Part shown: positions 31,702 to 38,699 of the stretch, piece after piece
How the letters are laid out: each line of letters opens with the position of its first letter
How positions within the stretch are numbered: the stretch's first letter is position 1
NCBI GenBank assembly: GCA_964353335.1
Contig: CAYGVI010000006.1
Coordinates: 1-55,480 of the forward strand
Source: JAWAAW01 sp964353335
GTDB lineage: Archaea; Nanobdellota; Nanobdellia; Woesearchaeales; ARS49
Direction: 5' to 3'
DNA length: 55,480 bases
The notes under the pieces: model-generated
Told to the model about the DNA's origin: nothing
Databases searched by the model: none
Seen by the model: the letters and a program-made list of their open reading frames with translations, nothing else
Position numbers and translations under genes: made by a program

Positions 31702-32079
31702 TCAGCCAAGCGCGCTAAGCACGCCTGCGCCTGCTATTGCGCTGCCGATAAAGACCATGCCTATTATCGCCATAGCCACAATCATCAGCACATAGTAGAC
31801 TAGCCATATCATTATTGCCTTGCTCCAGTCAACCTTGTATTTGGACTTTACAAGGTATACTGCAAGGACAATCACGACAATCAGCGTTATCCAGCTGTTT
31901 ATTGCCCCAATCATTCCAAGAATGTAGCCAACTACGCTGACAATCAATGAAATTACCAGCGGGGTCTTGTATGACTTGTCCTTCATTCCGAAAATCTTTG
32001 CCGCGCTAAGCCACAAGAAAAATGCGCCAACCAAAAGGCCGACAATGGCCATTACAATTCCCATCAGTTCAAATGCCAT
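31702..32079 (-). CDS. Membrane protein of unknown function
   Basis: 125 residues with four hydrophobic segments: about 8-26, 38-60, 64-82 and 94-115. SWITLIVVIVLAVYLVKSKYKVDWSK-type loops carry the only charges. It lies two bases upstream of the small membrane protein and downstream of a DUF4870-like gene, all on the minus strand. No motif was recognised. Confidence 0.65.
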   Translation of the reverse strand: MAFELMGIVMAIVGLLVGAFFLWLSAAKIFGMKDKSYKTPLVISLIVSVVGYILGMIGAINSWITLIVVIVLAVYLVKSKYKVDWSKAIMIWLVYYVLMIVAMAIIGMVFIGSAIAGAGVLSALG

Positions 32080-32100
32080 TTTTTATTCACCTCAATTTTT

Positions 32101-32427
32101 TTATATCTTCAAATTTTCGCCATACTTGCCAATCAAAGGCAATGGCTTCTCAACGCCAGTCAATGCCCTGATTATTCCAATAATCCACATTATCGCAATA
32201 AACAAGTATCCCAGCGGCAGTACTATGAACCAGCCGATTATCGGGATAAACATTCCAACAACATAGATTATTATCGCTGCGATGTTAAGCACCAAGCTCT
32301 GCTTTGCGTGGTACATCGCGTACTTGTCATTCTTCCTTGCGAGCAGGACAATGACAAACCCTATAAGCCCGAAAAAATACGACAAAAACGCAAATAACTT
32401 GCTTTCTCCGCTAACCTTCTTTGCCAA
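32101..32427 (-). CDS. DUF4870/Tic20-like small membrane protein
   Basis: 108 residues. SKLFAFLSYFFGLIGFVIVLL, then KYAMYHAKQSLVLNIAAI and a last helix pair ending ALTGVEKPLPLIGKYGENLKI. This order (first helix, HxxQ/HAKQ loop, long hydrophobic hairpin, KP.P..G tail) is the DUF4870 pattern. The family is widespread in archaea and bacteria, without a firm function. GAGGTGATTTA is the ribosome-binding site. Confidence 0.8.
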   Translation of the reverse strand: MAKKVSGESKLFAFLSYFFGLIGFVIVLLARKNDKYAMYHAKQSLVLNIAAIIIYVVGMFIPIIGWFIVLPLGYLFIAIMWIIGIIRALTGVEKPLPLIGKYGENLKI

Positions 32428-32510
32428 TTAAATCACCTCTGTTTTAGACGATAAAGAGAAGGAGAGTATAAAAGCGTTTCCCTCAAAGTCCGCGTCAGCA
32501 CAGCTGACCG

Positions 32511-32538
32511 GGGTTATAATCAGCCGCGATTATAACCC
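32511..32538 (-). terminator. Hairpin across the ftsY stop codon
   Basis: GGGTTATAATC (32511-32521) and GATTATAACCC (32528-32538) form a perfect 11-bp inverted repeat around a 6-base loop. Read in the minus direction it contains the ftsY stop codon and probably ends the scpA-pfdA-ftsY transcript. Confidence 0.5.
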
Positions 32539-33891
32539 TATGCTTGCGATGAGCTTTTCCTTGTCAAACTGCTGGAGGTCAGGGTATTCCTGCCCTACCC
32601 CCAGGTAAAGTATGGGTTTCTTAGTAACGTAGCTGACTGAAATCGCGGCCCCGCCCTTTTCATCAACATCTGCCTTTGCAAGTATGATGCAGTCAATGCC
32701 GACTGCGCTGTCAAACTGCTTTGCCTGCTCTGTGCAGTCATTGCCTGTTATGCTTTCTCCGACAAAAATCTTCAGGTCAGGCTTTGCCACGCGCATAATC
32801 TTCTTCATCTCATCCATCAGGTTTGTGTTTGAGTGCAATCTTCCTGCGGTGTCAATCAGTACAACATCTTTTTTCGCAGCTTCAGCGTGCTTTATCGCGT
32901 CAAATGCGACAGCAGCAGGGTCTGAGCCGTAATCATGGCGGATAAGCTTCACATTAAGCTTGTCAGCGTGCACTTGCAGCTGGTCAATAGCTGCAGCGCG
33001 GAAAGTGTCAGCGGCAGCCATAACAACAGACAAGCCGTTCTGTTTCAGCATGTGCGCGACTTTTGCGATTGAAGTTGTCTTTCCAGAGCCGTTAACACCA
33101 ACAAAGCAGATGACATACGGCTTTTTCTGCTTCACCATCTTAAGCAAGTCAGGCGGCTCAACAGGGAAAAGGTCAACAATGCTCTTTCTCAGCGAGCTGA
33201 CAATGGTTTCCTCAACTTTTGTCCTTGGAATCGGCTTGTCAACAAGCTCGCCCTTAAGGTCTGTTTTTATCTTTTCAATAACCTCAACAGCTGCGTTGTT
33301 CTCCAGCAATGCAAGCTCCAAATCCCAGAACATCTCATCAAACTGCTTCTCTGAAATCTTCTTTGTTGTTATTGCCTCGCCGATTCTCGCGAAGAAGCCT
33401 TTCTTTTCCTCAACAGGCGCTGGCTTTTCCTCTTCTTTTGTAACTTCAACCTTGGGCGCCTCTATCTTTGGCTTTGCTGCCTCAACTTTTGGCTTTTCAG
33501 GCTCTGCTTTCGGAGCCTCAGGACCAACAACAGCTTCTTTTATTTTCGCAAAGAAACCTTTTTTCTCCTCGACCTTTGGAGCTTCAACTTTAGGAGCCTC
33601 AACCTTTGGCTTTTCTGGCTCAATCCTTGGTGCTTCCTCTTTTATTTTGGGCTTTTCAACTTTTACTTCAGATTTTTTGGCTTCAGCTTTCGGCTTTTCT
33701 GCCTTTGGCGCTTTCTTCTCTTCCTTGACAGCAGGCTTTGCCGGCTTTTCAACTTTCTTCTCAACCTTGACTTTCTTTTCCTCTTTTACTTTTGGCGTCT
33801 CTACAACAACTTCCTCTTTTGCCTCAGTCTCAACTTTCTTCGTAAACTTGGCAACTATGCTCTTCAGCTTGTCTTTTAAGAATCCAAACAT
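32530..33891 (-). CDS. ftsY: Signal recognition particle receptor FtsY with long KPE-rich N-terminus
   Basis: 453 residues from ATG 33891 (an upstream in-frame GTG at 33900 overlaps pfdA; AGGTG suits the ATG better). The C-terminal NG GTPase domain is canonical: FVGVNGSGKTTSIAKVA (G1), AADTFRAAAIDQL, LIDTAGRLHSN (G3) and LAKADVDEKGGAA (G4). It docks SRP-ribosome complexes at the membrane. Residues about 15-165 are low-complexity Lys/Pro/Glu/Val. Three amphipathic helices are spaced along the N-terminus: MFGFLKDKLKSIVAKF, KKGFFAKIKEAVVG and KKGFFARIGEAITT; only the last is at the usual membrane-targeting position next to the N domain. Confidence 0.95.
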   Translation of the reverse strand: MFGFLKDKLKSIVAKFTKKVETEAKEEVVVETPKVKEEKKVKVEKKVEKPAKPAVKEEKKAPKAEKPKAEAKKSEVKVEKPKIKEEAPRIEPEKPKVEAPKVEAPKVEEKKGFFAKIKEAVVGPEAPKAEPEKPKVEAAKPKIEAPKVEVTKEEEKPAPVEEKKGFFARIGEAITTKKISEKQFDEMFWDLELALLENNAAVEVIEKIKTDLKGELVDKPIPRTKVEETIVSSLRKSIVDLFPVEPPDLLKMVKQKKPYVICFVGVNGSGKTTSIAKVAHMLKQNGLSVVMAAADTFRAAAIDQLQVHADKLNVKLIRHDYGSDPAAVAFDAIKHAEAAKKDVVLIDTAGRLHSNTNLMDEMKKIMRVAKPDLKIFVGESITGNDCTEQAKQFDSAVGIDCIILAKADVDEKGGAAISVSYVTKKPILYLGVGQEYPDLQQFDKEKLIASIGL

Positions 33892-33892
33892 G

Positions 33893-34333
33893 TCACGCAC
33901 CTACAAGGTCCTGCAGCTCTGATTGCAGCTCTGCGGCCCTTTCAGCCATTTTCTGGAACTGCCCGACCATTTCTTCCTGGAACTTGCGCATCTCAACAGC
34001 CTGTTCTTCAAGCATTTTCTTTGTTGACGGGATGTCCTTTGTCACGACTGTATTGCCGCCGACATTGACGCCGAGCTTTTGGTTGTCCTCGAGCTTTGCC
34101 TTCAGGAATATGCCATTGCTTATCGGAACCCACATCTCAGAGCCGGTTTTGCTCTTTGCGAGCTCATCAAGGCTCTGATTCACTTCCTCTATTTCGCCAA
34201 CCTGCTTTTCAACAGCCTCGACCTGCTTCTGAAGCTGCTTCATCTGCTGGTCAACGAGCTGAAGTTCAAGGTACTTCTCCTGCAGCTTCTTGTGCTGCTC
34301 CTCATTGTGCTTGTGTTCCTGCTTTTCTGCCAT
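33893..34333 (-). CDS. pfdA: Prefoldin alpha subunit
   Basis: 146 residues. Two long coiled-coil helices (about 10-60 and 100-144) flank a beta-hairpin region that includes SEMWVPISNGIFLKAKLEDN and KLGVNVGGNTVVTKDI, the typical alpha-class prefoldin (Gim5) core. Two alpha and four beta subunits form the jellyfish chaperone that holds unfolded proteins for the thermosome. The TGA lies just before the ftsY ATG, and the preceding small gene ends two bases before its start. Confidence 0.92.
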   Translation of the reverse strand: MAEKQEHKHNEEQHKKLQEKYLELQLVDQQMKQLQKQVEAVEKQVGEIEEVNQSLDELAKSKTGSEMWVPISNGIFLKAKLEDNQKLGVNVGGNTVVTKDIPSTKKMLEEQAVEMRKFQEEMVGQFQKMAERAAELQSELQDLVGA

Positions 34334-34335
34334 TT

Positions 34336-34506
34336 TTACTCCAGTTTCTTAAGCAATTGCTCAAGGAAATGCTGGTAATCGTGCTCGCTCTTTAAGAAGA
34401 TAACGGGCAAATCAAGCAGCATTGTGCTTTTGTCCTTCTTGAAGTGCTTCAGCTCCTTTTGCAAAACAATCTTCAAGTATTTCTTTTCCTGCGCTGTAAG
34501 CGTCAT
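34336..34506 (-). CDS. Small hypothetical protein between scpA and pfdA
   Basis: 56 residues: MTLTAQEKKYLKIVLQKELK, then HFKKDKSTMLLDLPVIFLKS and a C-terminal EHDYQHFLEQLLKKLE. It is predicted to be two helices around a short strand. The ATG overlaps the scpA stop (ATGA) and the stop is two bases before the pfdA start, so it is held tightly inside the operon, which supports it being a real gene. It is too short for most gene finders. Family not recognised. Confidence 0.7.
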   Translation of the reverse strand: MTLTAQEKKYLKIVLQKELKHFKKDKSTMLLDLPVIFLKSEHDYQHFLEQLLKKLE

Positions 34507-35240
34507 TTTGCCTTCACCTCTGGCTGGGAGATTTCAATCTCGCCAAAATGCTCTTTTTGCCCAAGCTCAACCTTGCTTTCATTGGCGAGGTGGAGCAATG
34601 GAATGAATGTGTAAACCTTGTCCTCTTTTATTTTGCTCGGAACAAGTGAGGAGAACGTGAGCTTTTTCTTTCCTCCTGCGAAAATGCTGATTAGCTTTGC
34701 GTACAAAGACCTCATCGCGGCAGTGATGTCCATCTTTTTCTCAGGAATGACAACGTTGACATCATGCAGGCCATTGAAAAGCCTGCGCTTCTTGACTTCC
34801 AATGCCGTTTCCAAAGCGCGGACAAGGTCATAGACAGAAACCTTTCTCTTCCTTGGCTGCGGCAGTCTCGGGATAAGCTCCAAAGTCTGGTCCTGCATTC
34901 CTGCTGCCTCTCCCTTTGCAAGCTCCTGCTCAAGCTCATCATAGAACTGCTCCTCTGAAACCTCGCTTGCCGCAATAAGCCTGTCAAACTCATTCATGTC
35001 CTCACCGACAAGGCGCTTGCTCTTTATTTTCAGCAATATTGCAGCAGCCAAAAGCACTTTTCCAGAAACTTTCAGGTTTGTCTCCTTCAACTGCTTAATG
35101 CGGTCGATATAGCGGTGCGTGAGCGTGCCAATGTCAATGTCCCACGGGTCCATCTGCTCGCTGTTGACCAGGTCCATCAGAAGAGCCTTCCAGCTGATAT
35201 CGTCATTCTCAACAATCAGCTGGTAAAGCCTTTCCTGCAT
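34503..35240 (-). CDS. scpA: Segregation and condensation protein A (ScpA, kleisin)
   Basis: 245 residues. N-terminal DISWKALLMDLVNSEQMDPWDIDIGTLTHRYIDRI matches the first conserved ScpA region, and VSGKVLLAAAILLKIKSKRL the second. The C-terminal winged helix (VELGQKEHFGEIEI) is the usual SMC-contacting end. Kleisin bridges the SMC dimer heads in chromosome compaction. The protein is first in the scpA-56aa-pfdA-ftsY operon. No scpB-like gene was found in the window. Confidence 0.92.
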   Translation of the reverse strand: MQERLYQLIVENDDISWKALLMDLVNSEQMDPWDIDIGTLTHRYIDRIKQLKETNLKVSGKVLLAAAILLKIKSKRLVGEDMNEFDRLIAASEVSEEQFYDELEQELAKGEAAGMQDQTLELIPRLPQPRKRKVSVYDLVRALETALEVKKRRLFNGLHDVNVVIPEKKMDITAAMRSLYAKLISIFAGGKKKLTFSSLVPSKIKEDKVYTFIPLLHLANESKVELGQKEHFGEIEISQPEVKAK

Positions 35241-35260
35241 ACCCCTTCTGACAAGGATTA

Positions 35261-35270
35261 GTTATATAAA
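35261..35270. promoter_or_regulatory. Shared palindromic TATA between scpA and tRNA-Val
   Basis: GTTATATAAA lies 22-30 bases before the scpA ATG (minus strand) and 28-35 bases before the tRNA-Val 5' end (plus strand). A self-complementary TATA core could serve both directions. A second TATATAATATA at 35284-35294 is too close to the tRNA to be its promoter. Confidence 0.5.
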
Positions 35271-35296
35271 GGTATTGTGAGAGTATATAATATAAC

Positions 35297-35369
35297 GAGC
35301 CCGTAGTTTAGCGGCTATAACGCATCCCTTACACGGATGAGGTCGGCGGTTCGAATCCGCCCGGGCTCA
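35297..35369 (+). tRNA. tRNA-Val (UAC)
   Basis: All arms fold: acceptor GAGCCCG/CGGGCTC, anticodon stem CATCC/GGATG around CTTACAC (anticodon TAC), T-arm GGCGG TTCGAAT CCGCC, discriminator A. No intron and no encoded CCA. Confidence 0.95.
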
Positions 35370-35492
35370 CTATTTTTCATTAATAATAAACTCCAATAAA
35401 GGGGGGCCTACGGCACAGAGACCAACCATAAACGATTTTATAAGAAAACTTAAAAAGCAACTACTAATCCCACAAGTAATACTGCAGTGTTC

Positions 35493-35563
35493 GCGCCTGT
35501 GGTCTAGTGGTAGAATACGGCCTTGCCAAGGCTGAGACGCGGGTTCGATTCCCGCCAGGCGCA
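35493..35563 (+). tRNA. tRNA-Gly (GCC)
   Basis: Acceptor GCGCCTG/CAGGCGC, anticodon stem CGGCC/GGCTG around TTGCCAA (anticodon GCC), T-arm CGGG TTCGATT CCCG, discriminator A. The 123 bases between it and tRNA-Val hold only AT-rich sequence. Confidence 0.95.
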
Positions 35564-35578
35564 TACCGGAATGACTTT

Positions 35579-35679
35579 GGCCCCGTAGCTCAGTCCGGTA
35601 GAGCAACGGTCTTATATGACCACTGACGGAACAAGTCTAAGAGCACCGTCGGTCGCCGGTTCAAATCCGGCCGGGGCCA
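35579..35679 (+). tRNA. tRNA-Ile (UAU) with a 27-base intron
   Basis: Exons are 35579-35616 and 35644-35679; the intron is 35617-35643 at position 37/38. Acceptor GGCCCCG/CGGGGCC, anticodon stem ACGGT/ACCGT, T-arm GCCGG TTCAAAT CCGGC. The splice site is a perfect bulge-helix-bulge: central helix CTTA/TAAG, bulges TAT and AGC, inner helix GAC/GTC. Removal gives the loop CTTATAC with anticodon TAT. Other splice positions would give Ser or Leu anticodons without the long variable arm, so UAU is the consistent reading. Confidence 0.88.
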
Positions 35680-35741
35680 CTTTTTTCTTTTTCTATCATT
35701 TTTATAAGAACCTTTATTAGCGAGGAAAACGTAATACCCGC

Positions 35742-36032
35742 ATGCCTGGAAGCGAATACGAGCACATTGCAAAAGACCCCAAGTATAGGAGCGGAAAAGC
35801 TCGGATTCTTGGCACAGGGCTTACAGTTGCCGGTGTTGTAATAATGCACAAAGGCGGTGATTCTTTAGAAGCGATTGCTGCTGCGTACCCTGGACTTACT
35901 GTTGAGAACCTACAGGAAGCACTTGCTTATGCGGGCGAGCACAAAGAAGAGATTACAAGAGATATTCATGCTCTCACAAATCCGCCAAAGGGATACCGCA
36001 TTGGACCAAAAGGAGTTCTACTAAAGAAGTGA
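35742..36032 (+). CDS. DUF433-family protein (antitoxin-like)
   Basis: 96 residues. GKARILGTGLTVAGVVIMHKGGDSLEAIAAAYPGLTVENLQEALAYA follows the DUF433 pattern (GxP.I.GTR..V..I.....G.S.EEIA..YP.LT.E.V..AL.Y). DUF433 proteins are winged-helix-like and often act as antitoxins next to PIN-type toxins. No toxin gene is adjacent, as it sits between two tRNA genes, so it is solitary here. TATA TTTTTATAAG at 35698-35707. Confidence 0.75.
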   Translation: MPGSEYEHIAKDPKYRSGKARILGTGLTVAGVVIMHKGGDSLEAIAAAYPGLTVENLQEALAYAGEHKEEITRDIHALTNPPKGYRIGPKGVLLKK

Positions 36033-36093
36033 GCACAGAGTTAGACAACCTCCCGATACCTTTTTAAAACCGCTTCGTTCTTGTCAGTATATT

Positions 36094-36185
36094 GCCCCTG
36101 TCGTCTAGCCCGGCCAAGGATCAAGGCCTTTCGAGCTAAAACGCAAGGAAAGCCTTTGACACGGGTTCAAATCCCGTCGGGGGCG
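36094..36185 (+). tRNA. tRNA-Glu (UUC) with a 17-base intron
   Basis: Exons are 36094-36133 and 36151-36185; the intron is 36134-36150 at 37/38. Acceptor GCCCCTG/CGGGGGC, anticodon stem AAGGC/GCCTT, T-arm ACGGG TTCAAAT CCCGT, discriminator G. Bulge-helix-bulge: central helix CTTT/AAGG, bulges CGA and AAA, inner helix GC/GC with a 6-base loop. The spliced loop CTTTCGA has anticodon TTC. The TATA TTTTTAAAA is at 36060-36068. Confidence 0.92.
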
Positions 36186-36230
36186 TAGAATAAGAAAGAT
36201 TTAAAAGAAGCCAACAAAAACTGAAGAACA

Positions 36231-36341
36231 ATGAAGAGAAGTTCACGACGCTGGAAGAAGAAAGGGCAGATGCGCTGGAAGTGGCAGAGAAAGCGCATGA
36301 AGAAGGAAAAGAGAAAGCGTAAGCAGCGCGCGTCAGCCTAA
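36231..36341 (+). CDS. rpl41e: Ribosomal protein eL41 with short N-terminal extension
   Basis: 36 residues: the last 23 (MRWKWQRKRMKKEKRKRKQR...) match the tiny, Arg/Lys-only eL41 (family sense MRAKWRKKRMRRLKRKRRK). A TATA box (GATTTAAAAG, 36199-36208) lies 23-32 bases before the ATG at 36231 and supports this start with a 13-residue basic extension; the classical start would be 36270. eL41 forms the inter-subunit bridge helix. Such genes are usually missed because of their size. Confidence 0.75.
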   Translation: MKRSSRRWKKKGQMRWKWQRKRMKKEKRKRKQRASA

Positions 36342-36368
36342 ACATAGTGTATTCTAGAGCAAAGAAAA

Positions 36369-36377
36369 CTATATATA
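36369..36377 (+). promoter_or_regulatory. TATA box of the nuclease pair
   Basis: ACTATATAT at 36369-36377 places the transcription start near 36400, shortly before the possible start codons TTG 36415, GTG 36421 and TTG 36424 of the following gene. Confidence 0.55.
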
Positions 36378-36414
36378 GACACAAGCCTGCCGTTCAACCA
36401 CTGGGAAAAAAGGG

Positions 36415-37956
36415 TTGATAGTGTTGAGTGAAATCTACTACAAGAAACAGCCGCTAGATATTGACAGGTTCAGGAGTCTTGTTCTGGCAAAGGGATTTGA
36501 CCCTGCAAAGCCAGTCAGCATCAAGGCGCTCAGAATGGTGGGGCTCAAGTATCCGCTTCAGCTTCTTGCAAACAGCGAATCACCCGGCTCAAACGAAAAA
36601 GCACTGGAAACTGCAGGATTTAGGACATACAGGTCAACAACATACCAAAATGACGAGCAGAGGCTCAAAACAGCAGTCCTTGAATACAACCACTCAAAGG
36701 CAAAGCCAATAAATGTCAAGGCGATGATATATGACGTTGAAGGCAAAGGTTCAAGCCTTGCGTCTGCTCTTGGAAGGTTTGCAAAAAAGAAATTTGGAAA
36801 ACGCACATCCTCATTAGCGCTGGAATACCTTGGCTTCAAAATTGTGAAGCCGCACCACAAGGACGCAGAGCTGAGGCAAAAGCTCCAGGCATTCTGGCCG
36901 AAAGACACTGTGCAAAGCGCATATGAAGGCCATGCGACACTTTCAACAACAGGGCAGCTTAGTGTGGTCAACGGCGCGCTTTACAAAGCAGTCTTTACAA
37001 GGGGAGCTGAATTTGTCAACTCACTTTATCCTGAATATCCTGACCTGTGGTCTTTTGTATTTTCAAGGGACAGAAATGCAGACCCTGAAATACTAAGGAA
37101 ACAGCTGCTGCAGAGGTTTTACTCAGGCTTGTCAATAAGCAGGGGATTGAAGGACTCACCTGACCGGGCTGAACGGCTCCTTTACAAGCGCGTGGTGTCA
37201 TTGCAGCCTGACTTTTTTGGCAAAAAAATCCATGCAAAAGGATACAGCAGGATAGTCCAGGAGCTCCTTCCAGAGATGGGCGTTGATGACATTAAAGGAA
37301 ATGGCTCTTCGACAATCGCACGGAATGGATTCATAGGCAACCTTTTCCTTGAATGGATGCTCAGGTGGACATTGAGGATTGACAACACAGGGGCATTCTA
37401 CAAAGACGGATTCAGGAGGGTTTTCGCAGCGCCACTGCAGGAAATCCACGCAGAAGCGCGCATTAAAAATGAGGATGAATTTGCAAGGCCAGACTTCCTT
37501 GTTGTCGGACAAAAAAACAGCGCTGTGGAAGTCAAAACAGGGGAGCACATCTACAACCCGACAACTCTCAGGTCAAAATACAATCCTGAAGCAGAATACT
37601 CATGGAACATCAACGGCGCAGAATACCCGCTTGAGCGCCTTGTTGCAGTCCTCCACATGCCCCAAAAAATAGTCAGGAAGGCAGCACCGAGCCTTGTGGA
37701 TGCGTCATACGAGGTTGCCGGCGGAGAGCAGTTCCTTGGCTGGCTTGAGAGTTTCATTGAAAAGCTTGGCGAGTCGCCGTGGCACAACCACCTTGCAGAG
37801 GCAGCCCCGCGGCTCCACAACCCAGACACTATCATAGATTTCTACAAGCAGCTGGCATTGATGCCTGCAACGCTGACAAGGCCTGCAAATGCAGAGATGG
37901 CTTCTTTTGCAAAAGACACGCTTGAACAGCTTGTGAACTACGAGCCTGCAGCATAA
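36415..37956 (+). CDS. Large protein with a C-terminal PD-(D/E)XK nuclease-like motif
   Basis: 513 residues (start could also be GTG 36421 or TTG 36424; no ATG is near). The N-terminal 140 residues hold two similar units (SIKALRMVGLKYPLQLLANS and ALEYLGFKIVKP) that look like small helical DNA-reading repeats. Residues about 360-385 show EFARPDFLVVGQKNSAVEVK: Asp in PD, then after nine residues E-x-K, the PD-(D/E)XK active-site order. The next gene is an RNase H-fold exonuclease, so the two may act in DNA repair or recombination. I do not recognise a named family. A restriction-like role would need a methylase, and none is nearby. Confidence 0.65.
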   Translation: MIVLSEIYYKKQPLDIDRFRSLVLAKGFDPAKPVSIKALRMVGLKYPLQLLANSESPGSNEKALETAGFRTYRSTTYQNDEQRLKTAVLEYNHSKAKPINVKAMIYDVEGKGSSLASALGRFAKKKFGKRTSSLALEYLGFKIVKPHHKDAELRQKLQAFWPKDTVQSAYEGHATLSTTGQLSVVNGALYKAVFTRGAEFVNSLYPEYPDLWSFVFSRDRNADPEILRKQLLQRFYSGLSISRGLKDSPDRAERLLYKRVVSLQPDFFGKKIHAKGYSRIVQELLPEMGVDDIKGNGSSTIARNGFIGNLFLEWMLRWTLRIDNTGAFYKDGFRRVFAAPLQEIHAEARIKNEDEFARPDFLVVGQKNSAVEVKTGEHIYNPTTLRSKYNPEAEYSWNINGAEYPLERLVAVLHMPQKIVRKAAPSLVDASYEVAGGEQFLGWLESFIEKLGESPWHNHLAEAAPRLHNPDTIIDFYKQLALMPATLTRPANAEMASFAKDTLEQLVNYEPAA

Positions 37957-37988
37957 GGCATTTAAGCAGCGCGCCTGTTGCGGCAGCC

Positions 37989-38699
37989 ATGGGCAGGGAC
38001 TACCCGCGAATTGACGAGCTTATTGAGGGCAAAAAGTTTGACCACTGCTTCAGGATTCTCACCGCGATAGACAAGGTTGACGGAGCCCCTGCGCAATATG
38101 TGAGCCGCAATCTGGAAAAATGGGCAGGAGGGCAGTACAATCTTTCCCCGTCATACCTTGAGCCGCAAAAAGCGCAGTTTGTTGACATTGAAACGCGCGG
38201 GCTTGCCAAGAAAAACCAGATATGGCTTGTGGGCAGCGCGCACATAAACGCAAAAGGGCTTGTTATCGAGCAGTTCCTTGCCCGCGACCCGCTTGAGGAA
38301 GGGTCAATAATGCGCGCATTTTTCAGCGTGACAGAACAAAGGCCTTACTGGGTTTCATTCAACGGAGAGACATTTGACGAGTCAAGGCTTCTCGCAAGGG
38401 CAACGGCGCACATCCTTACAACAAACCCGTGCAAAAAACATATTGACATCTTTGGCATTTACCGCGCAAAGGCAAAAGGAAAAGGGCTCCAGAGCGTCTC
38501 ATTGCGCGAACTTGAGCGCGTCATCTTCCCTGAATTCAAAAGAACAAACCACATTGACGGAAGGGACATTCCAGCCGCATACCAGCGCTACATTGACGGC
38601 GGAGACCCTCAGCCGGTCAAGAACGCCATAGACCACAACACATACGACCTTGTTACCCTTGCGGCGCTTTATCTGATGGCGCTGGACAAGGTGCTTTGA
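37989..38699 (+). CDS. YprB-like DEDD exonuclease (RNase H fold)
   Basis: 236 residues. QFVDIETRG (about 58-66) gives the DIE motif, VSFNGETFDESRLL (about 120-133) the second Asp, and DHNTYDLVTLAALYL (about 217-231) the third region with H-N-x-x-D. This is the YprB/RNase_H_2 group of 3'-5' exonucleases. It starts 32 bases after the PD-(D/E)XK-like gene on the same strand. Its 3' end overlaps the 3' end of the convergent dnaG by 47 bases. Confidence 0.8.
   Translation: MGRDYPRIDELIEGKKFDHCFRILTAIDKVDGAPAQYVSRNLEKWAGGQYNLSPSYLEPQKAQFVDIETRGLAKKNQIWLVGSAHINAKGLVIEQFLARDPLEEGSIMRAFFSVTEQRPYWVSFNGETFDESRLLARATAHILTTNPCKKHIDIFGIYRAKAKGKGLQSVSLRELERVIFPEFKRTNHIDGRDIPAAYQRYIDGGDPQPVKNAIDHNTYDLVTLAALYLMALDKVL

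Noticed and set aside
32960..33922. A 320-codon plus-strand frame antisense to ftsY
   Set aside because: It is the mirror of the low-complexity Lys/Pro/Glu region and the GTPase domain; its product is Ser/Phe/Thr-rich without any motif.
35742..36032. Complete toxin-antitoxin pair
   Set aside because: Only the DUF433 antitoxin-like gene is present; flanks are tRNA genes with no toxin frame.
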